DNA of 64,000 nucleotides from F23-D06 sp045132055 (GCA_045132055.1 JBGURP010000014.1:62001-126000); one strand, 5' to 3'. Shown: positions 1 to 9,885, counted from the first letter of the stretch. Numbers and translations: made by a program. The notes: generated by a model not told the origin, from the sequence alone.

Positions 1-3000
1 TCCAACGATCCTTCCAAGACCGTGGAGGAGATGAAGATGTATTTGGCTACGGTCTCCAAGGACCGCCAGAAGGAGGCCAACGACATGCTGGATGAGTTTA
101 CGGCATTCTGGACTACTTCTATCGATTACGAGAACCAGCTGGCCTTCATCCAGGAAGCCAATGCCTTGGTGCGGCACAAATTCCGTCCCATTCCGCAGTT
201 CCAATCCTATATGCACGCTTACATGGCATACGTGGCGAGCGAGTATGCAACGGAGTCGGAAACGTGGGTGAAGATGGTGGAATATCACGCCACTCACAAC
301 GTGACGCAATTCCAGAAAAACATGCTGCTCTACGAGCGTTTCTTCAAAAACAACATTCTTTATCAGGAAGATAATGTGAAATGGGTGGTGGATGGTCAAG
401 CTGAGGTGATGGGCTTCGATCAGGAACCCTACTTTGACTTCAAGCGTGTGGATTTGTTGGGACACTCGGTCAAGGACAGCTTGATGGTGATGGATGTTAC
501 CGGTAGATATTATCCCGCCAAAACCAAATTCACGGCCAAACAGGGCACGACCTATTGGGATCGCGCCGGTCTTCCAAACAACGTGAAAGCCGATTTGAAG
601 GATTTTGACATTGATATGCGCTTTCCAAAAGTGCAAGCCGAGAATGTGGCATTTTACTATCCCAAACTCTTCACGCATTCCATCATGGGCACCGTGATTG
701 ACAAGGCGGTATTGCCCACCTCGGAGGAAAAGGCGACATATCCTCGTTTTATCAGTAATGATAAGACTATCGCCATCAACAATCTATATCCCGATGTGAA
801 TTATGTGGGCGGCTTTGAGTTGCGTGGGGCTTCCATTTATGGTACATCTACTGGCGACATCCTCTGTAACATCACCATTATGCGCGACAAGGATGTTATC
901 ATCCGCGCCGCATCCCATAGTTTCTTGATTCGCCCAACCAACCTGCTGTCAGAGGATGCCAAGGTGAGTGTTTACATTGAAGAGGATTCCATCTTCCATC
1001 CCGCTGCCAACTTCAAATACAATAATGAAACCAAAGAGCTTCTTATCTCACGCCCCAAACAGGGTGTGGGCCGCTCTCCTTTCTTCGATTCTTACCACAA
1101 GTTGGATATTACGGTGGAGTCTATCCAATGGAATACCAACGAGCAACGTATTGAGTTTAAGCCTATTGTGGGCAATACGAGCGAACAGTCGGCTTTTTTC
1201 GAGTCGCAGAACTATTACGATGAATCGGTGATGCATGAGATTGCCGGTGTCAACACTGTGAACCCGCTCTATACCTTGTGGCAGCTGTTCTACTCCGCCG
1301 GTTATGAGGATGTGACCATCGAAGATGTAATCCGCTGGTTTAACAAGCCGCCGTTGGATATCAAGGCCATGATGATCGATTTCGCGGCACGCGGTTTTGT
1401 CGAGTATGATGTGAATAACAACCGCATCCACTTCCGTCCAAAAATCTCCCAATATCTCAATAATCAGGTCAAGAAGAAAGACTACGACTACATCCGATTG
1501 GAGTCCAAGACCCATTACGCCTCCATGGACCTGTTGACCAACGACTTGAAAATCACGGGGTGCGAATTTTTTGTGCTCAGTGACCCGCAGATTGTCAATG
1601 TCTATCCCATGAACGAAAGGGTCACGGTGAAGAAGAACCGCGACATGACCTTCTCCGGGCGTGTGATTGGAGGTCTGTTCGACTTTGTAGCGCACAATTG
1701 CGAGTTCAACTACGACCGTTTTATGGTCGATATGAATGTGATTGACACGTTAATCATGTACGTGGAGGACAAGAACGGCAAGATGGACATGTACGGCGAC
1801 TACCCGCTGCGGCAAGTGCAAGGCCGTATCGAAGAGCTGTCGGGCGTGCTGTACGTGGATGCCCCGGGCAACAAGTCCGGCATGACCGATTATCCGGATT
1901 ATCCCATCTTCGAAGCCCGTAAGGGTGGCAAGGTGTTCTACGACCAACCATACGTGCTTGGAGGCGTCTATACCCGCGACCGCTTCTTCTATGCCGTCAA
2001 CAAGTTCAGAATTGTCAACCTGGACAACTTCGTCATCGACTCCATGAAGTTCACCGGCTCGCTGGTGTCTGGCGGCATCTTCCCAGACATTGCGGAGCCT
2101 CTGAAAGTGCAGCCCGATTTCTCCTTCGGTTTCACACACCACACCAATGGTCTGCCGATGTATGGAACTAAGGGAGCATATAAGGGCGTGATTGACTTGA
2201 GTAACCGAGGCTTGCGTGGCAACGGACAGATTGACTATATCACTTCGCACACGATTTCCGACAGTCTGGTGTTTTATCTCGACTCCACCAACGGCGCAGC
2301 CAACAACCACGTTGTGGAAGAACGGCAGAGTGGGGTTGAATTTCCGCCCGCCAGTATGGACGATGGCTATCTGCACTGGGAACCGTATAAGGACCAGATG
2401 TTTGTACACACTATCAAGAGTCCGATGAGTGTGTTCAACGAGACACAGCTGACCGGCAACTCGAAGATCACCCCGTCGGGAATGCAAGGCACAGGCATTG
2501 TCAAGTTTGGACGCGCCGACATTTCCTCAAGACTCTTCAACTTCAAGCATCATGAATTATTGGCCGATACTGCCAACCTGCGAATTTACGACATCAGCAA
2601 AGGCGAAGATATTGCGTTTTCCACCGACAACTACAACTCCCATATTAATTTTGAAACTCGAAAAGGTCATTTCAAAGCCAATGGTACGGCATCCATCGTC
2701 TATTTTGTGAAAAACGAAATCAAAGCCAAGTCTTCAGAATTTGAATGGGATCCCATTGACTCCACTTTGCTGAGGTTCAAGTGGGAAGACCCGTACAAGA
2801 ATGTGGATATTGACAATACGCCGACGCGTGACTTGGTGGATATGCAGAGCATAGAGAACGAGATGTATGCCGCAGACCCGTCGGTGGGCTACCATTTCCC
2901 TGCTTTGAGTGCGGAGTTTGATTTTACCAAGAATGTGATTTACGCCCACGGTGTGCGCTACATCAATGCCGGTGACGCGGCGGTGATTCCGGCTCATGGT

Positions 3001-4392
3001 GATGTGGTCATCCGCGAGAAGGCAGCCATAGACCCGTTGCCGAAATCGCGTATTCTGGCCGGACGTAGCAACAAGTACCATGAGCTGTACGACTGCTACA
3101 CCCGCATTCAGACTGCAACCAAGTTCTATGCCAACGGTTACTACGATTATGTGGATGAGAACCAGCGCGTGCAGAAACTCTATTTCGACACCATCTATTT
3201 CAACAAGGAAACCTTTGGTGATGCCAAGATTCCGATGGAGAAGGAGTTCCAGTTCAGTGATCATTTCGGTTTCAGCGGGCGCGCCGAGCTGCATAGCACC
3301 CAGCCGTTCCTTTCTTACTTTGGCGGAGTGGAAATCCGCCATGGCTGCGACTCCCTTCGTCATGCACCGATGAAGATACTGCAACAGGTTGATCCTAATA
3401 ACATCATGCTGCAAGTACACGAGCGTACTAAGGATATGGACGATCGCAAAGTGGTGGTGGCCATCACGTCCTCCAACAAAACCGGACGTATCTACACTGC
3501 TTTCGGCGAAGCCAAGGACGAGTTCAACGATGCCGAGTACATCAATGTGTTCGGCTACATCACCTACGATAAGGAAACGCACGAATACAAAGCTGCTTCC
3601 ATGGAGAAGTTGCAAGATCCTTCCGCTCCGGGCAATATCATCACGCTGAATACCGACAACTGTGTATCTACCGGTACGGGCACCATTGACATGGGCGCCA
3701 AGCTGGGCCGCGTGGATTTTGTGACCAATGGTACCATCGTCAATTATATGATGGCTGATTCTGCCGAGATGCACCTCACCACCTCCATCGATTTCTTCTT
3801 CAATGAGGAATCCATGAAGAGCATGAACAAGGCGCTGGAAAACAGCACCACGCTGGATTTTGTGGATGTTTCCTCCGACCAGGCTTACGACATGGCACTA
3901 TATAATATATTAGGTAAGGCCGAATACCAGCGTTATACGCGCAACGTGGCATTAGGTACGCAACGCCGTCTGCCCGAGGCCCTGCAGGTGAAGTTCCTCT
4001 TCTCCAACATCGACTTTGAGTGGGACAAGGAGCAATCCACGTTCAAGTCGCAGACCACTTTGCCGCTCATCATTTGTGGTGCTAAGACCGTTTACAAGAT
4101 GGTGCCGGGCCGCATTGTGATTGAGAAGAGAGGCTCGCGCAACAAGCTGTATCTCTATTTCGAGTTCGACAACCAGTATTACTACTTCCAGTTTGACAAC
4201 AATGTAGTTTCAGGCTATTCTTCCGACAAGAACTTCAACGAAGCCATCAAGAATACCAAGCCGAAGAACAAATCACTGGCTCCGGACAATGCAAAAGGGT
4301 TACCGTCATTTTCTTACAAATTGGGAAACCTGGGCTGGAAGAACAAATTCGTGAAGAAGTATTACACCAACTTAGAAGAGGAGGAGGACTAA
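1..4392 (+). CDS. Very large protein of unknown function (5'-truncated)
   Basis: The reading frame is open from the first base, so the true start lies upstream; the first in-window ATG is at 22 and gives 1456 residues. I do not recognise the family. The visible part is rich in short beta-like stretches with many aromatic and Asp/Asn residues, few Cys, and no membrane segment. The C-terminus is basic, then ends in an acidic tail (LEEEED). Patterns such as 'ANGYYDYVDENQRVQKLYFD' recall large beta-rich envelope or periplasmic proteins, but this is an impression only. The last codons form a strong purine run (gaggaggaggac) that could serve as a ribosome site for the next gene, which starts 2 bp after the stop, so the two are probably co-transcribed. 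The gene is real: one uninterrupted 4.4-kb frame. Function unassigned. Confidence 0.85.
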   Translation, partial: SNDPSKTVEEMKMYLATVSKDRQKEANDMLDEFTAFWTTSIDYENQLAFIQEANALVRHKFRPIPQFQSYMHAYMAYVASEYATESETWVKMVEYHATHNVTQFQKNMLLYERFFKNNILYQEDNVKWVVDGQAEVMGFDQEPYFDFKRVDLLGHSVKDSLMVMDVTGRYYPAKTKFTAKQGTTYWDRAGLPNNVKADLKDFDIDMRFPKVQAENVAFYYPKLFTHSIMGTVIDKAVLPTSEEKATYPRFISNDKTIAINNLYPDVNYVGGFELRGASIYGTSTGDILCNITIMRDKDVIIRAASHSFLIRPTNLLSEDAKVSVYIEEDSIFHPAANFKYNNETKELLISRPKQGVGRSPFFDSYHKLDITVESIQWNTNEQRIEFKPIVGNTSEQSAFFESQNYYDESVMHEIAGVNTVNPLYTLWQLFYSAGYEDVTIEDVIRWFNKPPLDIKAMMIDFAARGFVEYDVNNNRIHFRPKISQYLNNQVKKKDYDYIRLESKTHYASMDLLTNDLKITGCEFFVLSDPQIVNVYPMNERVTVKKNRDMTFSGRVIGGLFDFVAHNCEFNYDRFMVDMNVIDTLIMYVEDKNGKMDMYGDYPLRQVQGRIEELSGVLYVDAPGNKSGMTDYPDYPIFEARKGGKVFYDQPYVLGGVYTRDRFFYAVNKFRIVNLDNFVIDSMKFTGSLVSGGIFPDIAEPLKVQPDFSFGFTHHTNGLPMYGTKGAYKGVIDLSNRGLRGNGQIDYITSHTISDSLVFYLDSTNGAANNHVVEERQSGVEFPPASMDDGYLHWEPYKDQMFVHTIKSPMSVFNETQLTGNSKITPSGMQGTGIVKFGRADISSRLFNFKHHELLADTANLRIYDISKGEDIAFSTDNYNSHINFETRKGHFKANGTASIVYFVKNEIKAKSSEFEWDPIDSTLLRFKWEDPYKNVDIDNTPTRDLVDMQSIENEMYAADPSVGYHFPALSAEFDFTKNVIYAHGVRYINAGDAAVIPAHGDVVIREKAAIDPLPKSRILAGRSNKYHELYDCYTRIQTATKFYANGYYDYVDENQRVQKLYFDTIYFNKETFGDAKIPMEKEFQFSDHFGFSGRAELHSTQPFLSYFGGVEIRHGCDSLRHAPMKILQQVDPNNIMLQVHERTKDMDDRKVVVAITSSNKTGRIYTAFGEAKDEFNDAEYINVFGYITYDKETHEYKAASMEKLQDPSAPGNIITLNTDNCVSTGTGTIDMGAKLGRVDFVTNGTIVNYMMADSAEMHLTTSIDFFFNEESMKSMNKALENSTTLDFVDVSSDQAYDMALYNILGKAEYQRYTRNVALGTQRRLPEALQVKFLFSNIDFEWDKEQSTFKSQTTLPLIICGAKTVYKMVPGRIVIEKRGSRNKLYLYFEFDNQYYYFQFDNNVVSGYSSDKNFNEAIKNTKPKNKSLAPDNAKGLPSFSYKLGNLGWKNKFVKKYYTNLEEEED

Positions 4393-4394
4393 GC

Positions 4395-5414
4395 ATGAAG
4401 CCGATTTTGATTGCGGGGCCGTGCGCGGCGGAAAGCGAGTCGCAACTCATAACTACTGCCGAGCAGTTGCACGAGGTTGCGAAGCGGCAAGGTTTGTCGT
4501 TGGACTTCTTCCGCGCGGGTGTGTGGAAGCCGCGCAGCAATCCCAACAGTTTTACGGGAGTCGGAGAGCAAGCGTTATCTTGGCTCGGGGAGGTGCAGCG
4601 GAGGTTCGGCTTCCGCGTGTGCACGGAGGTGATGAATGCGCAGCAGGTGGAACTTTGCGAGAAGGCTGGTGTCACCGCCTTGTGGGTGGGCGCGCGCACG
4701 GGCGTGAACCCTGCCGACGTGCAGAAAATCGCCGATGCCGTGAAAGGCAAACCCTTCACCATCCTGGTCAAAAACCCGCTGGTGCCCGACCTCAAGCTGT
4801 GGCAGGGCAATATCGAGCGTTTTCTCCAAGCTGGCGTAGAGCAGGTGATTGCCGTGCATCGCGGTTTTGCTGACAGCAACGAAAATATCTATCGCAACGC
4901 TCCTTGCTGGGAAATTCCCATTGACCTCAAAGTTGCTTTCCCCGAATTGCCCATTCTCTGCGACCCTTCGCACCTGTGCGGACAGACGAAGTGGATTCCG
5001 CAAATCGCGCAATTGGCGCTCAACTACGGCTTCAACGGATTGATGATGGAGTGCCATTGCAATCCTTCGGAGGCTTTGAGCGATGCTGACCAGCAGATTA
5101 CTCCTGCCGAGTGGGGCAATCTTATTCAAAACCTCACATTCAAAATCAATGCGCCCAACGCCGACCTCATCAAGCAACGTGCCCTGCTGGAGCACGTCGA
5201 TACGCAACTGAGCGAATTGCTGGCCAAGCGTATGGCCATCGTGGATGATATTGCCCGCATCAAAAAAGAAAACAATTTGCCCGTGGTGCAACCCCAACAA
5301 TGGCAGCAGGTCAAAGAACGCTATCTCAAAGAGGGCCAGGACCCTGCCTATCGCGAATTTCTGGCACAATTTTTGGAATTATTGCACCAGGCGTCGATAC
5401 AACGTCAAAAATAA
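4395..5414 (+). CDS. Bifunctional DAHP synthase / chorismate mutase
   Basis: Residues 1-250 match the small type I-beta 3-deoxy-7-phosphoheptulonate synthase family: 'IAGPCAAES' near the start, 'KPRSNPNSFTG', and 'CDPSHLCG' with the metal-binding Cys/His/Glu context. This domain condenses PEP and erythrose-4-phosphate, the first step of the shikimate pathway. Residues ~260-339 are an AroQ-type helical chorismate mutase with the usual basic residues ('KQRALLEHVD', 'LAKRMAIVDDI', 'KKEN'), which makes prephenate. The fusion is common in Bacteroidota and usually allows feedback control of the synthase through the mutase domain. The start ATG is 2 bp after the upstream stop with a GGAGG-like run before it. 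A perfect GACGCAC palindrome follows the stop. Confidence 0.93.
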   Translation: MKPILIAGPCAAESESQLITTAEQLHEVAKRQGLSLDFFRAGVWKPRSNPNSFTGVGEQALSWLGEVQRRFGFRVCTEVMNAQQVELCEKAGVTALWVGARTGVNPADVQKIADAVKGKPFTILVKNPLVPDLKLWQGNIERFLQAGVEQVIAVHRGFADSNENIYRNAPCWEIPIDLKVAFPELPILCDPSHLCGQTKWIPQIAQLALNYGFNGLMMECHCNPSEALSDADQQITPAEWGNLIQNLTFKINAPNADLIKQRALLEHVDTQLSELLAKRMAIVDDIARIKKENNLPVVQPQQWQQVKERYLKEGQDPAYREFLAQFLELLHQASIQRQK

Positions 5415-5420
5415 TCGTAA

Positions 5421-5440
5421 AGACGCACGGCCGTGCGTCT
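5421..5440. repeat. GACGCAC palindrome, copy 1
   Basis: A perfect 20-bp palindrome (agacgcacggccgtgcgtct) beginning 6 bp after the DAHP synthase/chorismate mutase stop. Related copies lie at 27324-27351 and 34177-34198, also at gene 3' ends. It could act as a transcript-end hairpin; there is no T-run, so it is not a classical terminator. Confidence 0.75.
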
Positions 5441-5455
5441 CAACAAGAATAAAGA

Positions 5456-7039
5456 ATGAAAAGAAGCAATTGGATCATCGGTTTATACCTTCTCATCGCC
5501 TTCCTGTTCGGTGTGTCGGTGGCGGTCAATTTCCTACCATCCAAGAAAACCATGGTTTTCACGAATCAGACCAATAAACTGAACGAGGTGATGAATTACA
5601 TCAATCGCTATTATGTGGATTCCGTCAATGTTGACTCCATCTATGACGAGGCCATCAGCGCGGTGCTGCACAGTCTGGACCCGCATTCCGCATACGCCAC
5701 GCCTGCAGAAAACAAGGCCATGATGGAATCTTTGGAAGGCTCGTTTGAGGGGGTTGGCATCCAGTTCAACATCATGAACGACACGGTGATGGTGATTGCC
5801 ACCATTTCCGGTGGTCCGGCAGAGAAAGCAGGAGTGCGCGCTGGCGACCGTATTATCTCTGTAAATGGAAAGTCTATCATCGGTGCCACCAACGACAAGG
5901 TTTTCAAGCTGTTGCGCGGCAAGAAGGGTACCAAAGTCAAGGTTGGGGTTAAGCGCCCAGGTTTCAGCGACACCTACACGTATGAGATTACGCGGAATGT
6001 GATACCTACTTATACTATTGATGTGGCGTACATGGTGGATGCTCACACGGGTTACATCAAGATGAACGAATTCGGCAGCACTACGGTTAAGGAGTTTCAG
6101 GAGGCCATTGCCAAGCTGAAGAGGCAGGGGATGACCGCCATGATTTTGGATTTGCGTGGCAATGCGGGCGGTTTCCTTGACGCGGCTATCGGAGTGTGCG
6201 ATGAACTGCTGCCCAACAAGCAGAAGATTGTTTCCGTGGAGGGTTTGAAGGTGCGTCCGGAGGTGTTTTACGCCTCCCGCAAGGGTAGTTTTGAGACAGG
6301 CAAGGTCATTGTCCTCATTGATGACTTCAGTGCTTCCGCATCCGAAATTGTGGCCGGCGCCGTGCAGGACAACGACCGTGGTTATATTGTGGGTCGCCGT
6401 TCCTTTGGCAAAGGATTGGTACAGCGGCAGTTCGATTTGTCCGACAAATCAACCATTCGGCTAACCACTGCGCGCTACCACACGCCTAGCGGCCGCTGTA
6501 TCCAGCGCGACTACAAGAATGGCACAGAAGCTTACTACGAAGAGATTTACGACAGACTTGCACACGGCGAGATGGAGTACATCGACAGCATTAAGCAGGA
6601 CAAGTCCATCGCGTACAAGACTGTGGGTGGGCGCACCGTGTATGGCGGTGGCGGCATTATGCCCGACTACTTCGTGCCTATCCATCAGGGCAATGATTTG
6701 GACGGTTACTACACGGTGGCCAACACTGCTGCCCTGAATCAGTTTGCATTCAACTATACCAACGATCACAAAGCTGAACTTAAAAAACAGTACCCTAATG
6801 CGGCTACATTCGTATCAAAGGCGACCGTTTCTGACAAGGAGCTGAACCAGATGTTGGCCTACTATACGAAACTCACCAAGAAACCTGTGCCTCATCTCAC
6901 TGCAAATTCCAAAAAGGAATTGAAACTTTGGATAAAAGCTTTAATTGGAAGAAACTTGTACAACAATGACGCTTTCTATCCTGTCATCAATCAGAGCGAT
7001 GAGACAATACAGAAATCGATGAAAGTGCTGAAAAAATAA
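5456..7039 (+). CDS. C-terminal processing peptidase (S41 family)
   Basis: Membrane-anchored or periplasmic serine protease of the Tsp/CtpA family (527 aa). An N-terminal hydrophobic segment (residues ~6-24) is a signal peptide or anchor. A PDZ domain spans ~85-170 and includes 'GGPAEKAGVRAGDRIISVNG'. The S41 catalytic core follows, with 'FSASASEIVAG', where Ser294 is the expected nucleophile, and 'SFGKGLVQ', where Lys319 is the general base; the 25-residue spacing fits the family. The C-terminal ~130 residues are a family-specific extension. Likely role: trimming or degrading envelope proteins from their C-termini. It starts 41 bp after the DAHP synthase gene, with a palindromic repeat between them. 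Confidence 0.92.
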   Translation: MKRSNWIIGLYLLIAFLFGVSVAVNFLPSKKTMVFTNQTNKLNEVMNYINRYYVDSVNVDSIYDEAISAVLHSLDPHSAYATPAENKAMMESLEGSFEGVGIQFNIMNDTVMVIATISGGPAEKAGVRAGDRIISVNGKSIIGATNDKVFKLLRGKKGTKVKVGVKRPGFSDTYTYEITRNVIPTYTIDVAYMVDAHTGYIKMNEFGSTTVKEFQEAIAKLKRQGMTAMILDLRGNAGGFLDAAIGVCDELLPNKQKIVSVEGLKVRPEVFYASRKGSFETGKVIVLIDDFSASASEIVAGAVQDNDRGYIVGRRSFGKGLVQRQFDLSDKSTIRLTTARYHTPSGRCIQRDYKNGTEAYYEEIYDRLAHGEMEYIDSIKQDKSIAYKTVGGRTVYGGGGIMPDYFVPIHQGNDLDGYYTVANTAALNQFAFNYTNDHKAELKKQYPNAATFVSKATVSDKELNQMLAYYTKLTKKPVPHLTANSKKELKLWIKALIGRNLYNNDAFYPVINQSDETIQKSMKVLKK

Positions 7040-7041
7040 TT

Positions 7042-7089
7042 CCCCTTCTATTTTAGAAGGGGTGGCTGTAAGCCGGGGTAGTAATATGG
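7042..7089 (+). repeat. Solo A-arm of the REPIN-like repeat
   Basis: Begins with the hairpin ccccttct-atttt-agaagggg, then a short second hairpin ggc-tgtaa-gcc, then the conserved tail ggggtagtaatat. It matches the A arms of the paired elements at 8408-8514 and 18765-18873 and the solo copy at 47772-47820. It lies 2 bp after the ctp stop and may double as its transcript end. Confidence 0.85.
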
Positions 7090-7132
7090 AAATGGAATTC
7101 CGAGAGTAATTAATTCTCAAAAAAACCATTAG

Positions 7133-7657
7133 ATGGAAAAAAACATTCTTCGAAAAGAGATCCGCACGCGGAAGAAAGCGTGCAGCCAAGAGCAGTTGGC
7201 GGCGGAATCCGTGCAGATTATGCGGAAATTGGCTGAGCATCCCGATTTTCAGCGTGCAAAGATTGTGATGTTGTATGCTTCGCTGCCCGATGAGGTGCAG
7301 ACACTGGATTTCATTGAGCAATGGCGCAGTCGCAAGCGCATCATACTGCCCACCGTCGTCGGGGATGATATTATCCCGGTGGAGCTGACCGCCGGCAGCG
7401 GCATGGTAGAGGGCGATTTCCATATTCTGGAGCCGGAGAACAATCCTTATGAAGGTCCCATTGATTTAATCGTGGTGCCGGGCATGGCTTTTGACAGAAA
7501 AGGGCATAGATTGGGTCGCGGCAAAGGGTATTACGATCGTTTCCTAATAAAATATCCCGAGGTGAAGACCATCGGGATATGTTTCAGTTTCCAGTTGCTG
7601 GATGAGGTTCCTGCGGAACCCCACGACCAGGTTATAGATCAAATAATTTCTCTTTAA
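7133..7657 (+). CDS. 5-formyltetrahydrofolate cyclo-ligase
   Basis: 174 aa, the normal length for the family. It converts 5-formyl-THF to 5,10-methenyl-THF using ATP, returning a storage folate to the one-carbon pool. Visible signatures are the N-terminal basic helix 'LRKEIRTRKKACS', a mid-region 'VMLYASLPDEVQT', and the diagnostic C-terminal nucleotide-binding motif 'GRGKGYYDRFL' followed by 'KTIGICFSFQLLDEVPAEPHD'. It is cytosolic. The stop overlaps the stop of the convergent upp gene by 4 bp (ttaa at 7654-7657). Confidence 0.95.
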   Translation: MEKNILRKEIRTRKKACSQEQLAAESVQIMRKLAEHPDFQRAKIVMLYASLPDEVQTLDFIEQWRSRKRIILPTVVGDDIIPVELTAGSGMVEGDFHILEPENNPYEGPIDLIVVPGMAFDRKGHRLGRGKGYYDRFLIKYPEVKTIGICFSFQLLDEVPAEPHDQVIDQIISL

Positions 7658-8319
7658 TCAGATGTTTTGATGCCGTAGGCTAAGTCGCCGGCGTCGCCGA
7701 GACCGGGCACAATGAAGGAGTGCGCGGTCAGTTCCTCGTCAATAGCACCAATCCAAAGGGTGCATTTGGAGGGTTTCAGGTGATGTTGCAGATATTCCAC
7801 GCCCTGGCGGCTGGCGATGATGCTCACGATGTGCGTGTGCTCCGGCTCGCCTTTTGTCAGCAACTCCTCGTATGCCAGCAGCATGGACTTGCCCGTAGCC
7901 AGCATGGAATCGGCTAGGATGAGCGTCTTGTCGTCCAACTCTGGCGCAGACATATAATCCACCTGAATCTCGAAGGTACCGTCCTTGTAGTATTTGCGGA
8001 ATGCGGAGATGAAGGCGCTCTCGCCATGGTCGAAGTAGTTGAGCATACCCTGGTGCAGGGGCAGTCCGGCGCGTAGGATAGTGGCCAGCACGGGCTTTTC
8101 CATCAAGCGTGGAATTTCGGCAATGCCCAGCGGAGTGGTGACCTCCTGCGGTTTGAATTGCATCGTTTTGCTGATTTCGTAGGCGAAAATCTCCCCGATA
8201 CGCTCCAGATTCCGACGGAAGCGCATGCTGTCGGTCTGTACGTCAGCACTTCTGATTTCAGCAATGAACTCATCGAAAAGAGAGTTCCGGTTTCCAAGGA
8301 CATTCAGGTTGTTTTTCAT
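7654..8319 (-). CDS. upp: Uracil phosphoribosyltransferase
   Basis: Salvage enzyme making UMP from uracil and PRPP (221 aa). 'VLATILRAGLPLHQGM' is the conserved PRTase region, 'LILADSMLATGKSM' is the PRPP-binding loop, and 'IVPGLGDAGDLAYG' is the uracil-recognition flap typical of UPRTs. It is transcribed alone on the minus strand from a TATCTTTG box at 8360-8367 and converges on the cyclo-ligase gene. Confidence 0.95.
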   Translation of the reverse strand: MKNNLNVLGNRNSLFDEFIAEIRSADVQTDSMRFRRNLERIGEIFAYEISKTMQFKPQEVTTPLGIAEIPRLMEKPVLATILRAGLPLHQGMLNYFDHGESAFISAFRKYYKDGTFEIQVDYMSAPELDDKTLILADSMLATGKSMLLAYEELLTKGEPEHTHIVSIIASRQGVEYLQHHLKPSKCTLWIGAIDEELTAHSFIVPGLGDAGDLAYGIKTSD

Positions 8320-8359
8320 TGCTTTGTAATTTTCTGTAGATTTTGTTCATTAACGGGGG

Positions 8360-8367
8360 CAAAGATA
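8360..8367 (-). promoter_or_regulatory. -7 box for upp
   Basis: Minus-strand TATCTTTG matches the Bacteroidota -7 consensus TAnnTTTG, about 40 bp upstream of the upp ATG. Confidence 0.65.
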
Positions 8368-8407
8368 GTAAAAAAGGCAATGAAATAATTGCCTGCAGCA
8401 TAAATTT

Positions 8408-8514
8408 CCCCTTCTATTTTAGAAGGGGTGGCTGAAAGCCGGGGTAGTAATATGGAAAGCCATTCTTTATACAACTACCCTGCCCTCCGGGCACCCCTTC
8501 TTGAAAAGAAGGGG
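8408..8514. repeat. REPIN-like paired repeat (A arm then inverted B arm)
   Basis: About 107 bp between upp and purB. The left arm (8408-8458) is type A: hairpin with loop tattttag, then ggc-tgaaa-gcc, then ggggtagtaatat. The right arm (8471-8514), read on the minus strand, is type B: cccttcttttcaagaaggg, then gccc-gga-gggc, then agggtagttgtat. The two arms face each other. The same A/B pair occurs inverted at 18765-18873. Confidence 0.85.
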
Positions 8515-8555
8515 ATTTTCAGGTGTTCACTCAACACATTCGACTTTCATTTCCG

Positions 8556-9851
8556 TTATTTCCCAAACACCCGCTCAAAAATAGTGGGCACTTCTTTCAT
8601 GTAGTATTCCAGCGTGAAGCATTGGGCCAGCTCGTCGGGCGTGAAGTGTTGTTGGATGGTCTCGTTCTGGAGCAGGAGTTCCTGGTAGTCGAGGCCGTCG
8701 AACCAGGCCTTCATGGCGATGGGCTGCACGAGGTCGTAGGCTTTCTCGCGGGCGAAACCTTTGTTGATGAGGGCGGTCATGACGCGTTGCGCGAAGATGA
8801 CTTTATTGGTTATGTATATGTGTTTCAGCATGTTTTCCGGGAAGACGACGAGGTTTTCCAAGATTTTGCCGAAGCGGTTGAGCATGTAGTCCAGCAAAAT
8901 GGTGGCGTCAGGGAGCATGATACGCTCGGCGGAGGAGTGGGAAATGTCGCGCTCGTGCCACAGGGGAATGTCTTCGTAGGAGCTCACCATGTAGCCCCGG
9001 AGGATGCGCGCGCACCCGCACATGTTCTCGCTGCCGATGGGGTTGCGCTTGTGCGGCATGGCGGAGGAGCCTTTCTGGCCTTTGCCAAAAGCCTCTTCGG
9101 CTTCGCGCAATTCGGTTCGTTGCCAGTGGCGAACCTCCACGGCCATCTGCTCCATAGTGGAGCCGATGAGAGCCAAAGTGGCCATGTAGTGCGCATGTCT
9201 GTCGCGCTGGAGCACTTGCGTGGAGATGTTGGCGGAGTGGATGCCCAACTGCTCGCATACGTAGTCTTGCACAAACGGCGGTGTGTTGGCGAAGTTGCCC
9301 ACGGCCCCGCTGATCTTGCCGCATTCCACATCGGCGGCGGCAGCTTCGAAGCGGGCCATGTTGCGCTTCATCTCTTCGTACCACAAAGCCCATTTCAGTC
9401 CCAATGAGGTGATGTCGGCGTGGACGCCGTGCGTACGCCCGATGCAGGGTGTGTCCTTGAATTCGAAAGCGCGCTTTTTCAAGATCTCCATGAAAAGCTG
9501 GAGATCGGCGCGGAGGATATTATTGGCCTGCTTGAGCAGGTAACCGTTGGCGGTATCAACCACATCGGTAGAGGTGAGCCCGTAGTGTACCCATTTTTTC
9601 TCGTCGCCTAAAGACTCGCTCACGGCGCGCGTGAAGGCCACGATGTCGTGGCGTGTCTCCTGCTCAATCTCATAGATGCGCTCCACTTTGAACGTGGCTT
9701 TGTCTCTGAGTTTCTGCACATCTTCGGCGGGTACAACGCCGAGCTTGCTCCATGCGGCGGCAGCTTCAATCTCTACTTTCAAATAGGCGTTGAATTTGTT
9801 GTCTTCAGTCCAGACAGCACTCATTTCAGGACGGGAATAACGTGGTATCAT
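8556..9851 (-). CDS. purB: Adenylosuccinate lyase
   Basis: 431 aa. It cleaves SAICAR to AICAR and adenylosuccinate to AMP, two fumarate-releasing steps of purine synthesis. The fumarase/aspartase superfamily signature 'SSAMPHKRNPIGSEN' is present with the flexible loop Ser. The N-terminal 'MIPRYSRPEMSAVW' and 'YGLTSTDVVDTA' segments are typical. Expressed from its own TATTTTTG box at 9886-9893. Other purine genes in the window (purC, purF-like) are at separate sites. Confidence 0.96.
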   Translation of the reverse strand: MIPRYSRPEMSAVWTEDNKFNAYLKVEIEAAAAWSKLGVVPAEDVQKLRDKATFKVERIYEIEQETRHDIVAFTRAVSESLGDEKKWVHYGLTSTDVVDTANGYLLKQANNILRADLQLFMEILKKRAFEFKDTPCIGRTHGVHADITSLGLKWALWYEEMKRNMARFEAAAADVECGKISGAVGNFANTPPFVQDYVCEQLGIHSANISTQVLQRDRHAHYMATLALIGSTMEQMAVEVRHWQRTELREAEEAFGKGQKGSSAMPHKRNPIGSENMCGCARILRGYMVSSYEDIPLWHERDISHSSAERIMLPDATILLDYMLNRFGKILENLVVFPENMLKHIYITNKVIFAQRVMTALINKGFAREKAYDLVQPIAMKAWFDGLDYQELLLQNETIQQHFTPDELAQCFTLEYYMKEVPTIFERVFGK

Positions 9852-9885
9852 AAAGAGAAATATTTATTGTTTTTTTGTGAGGGTG

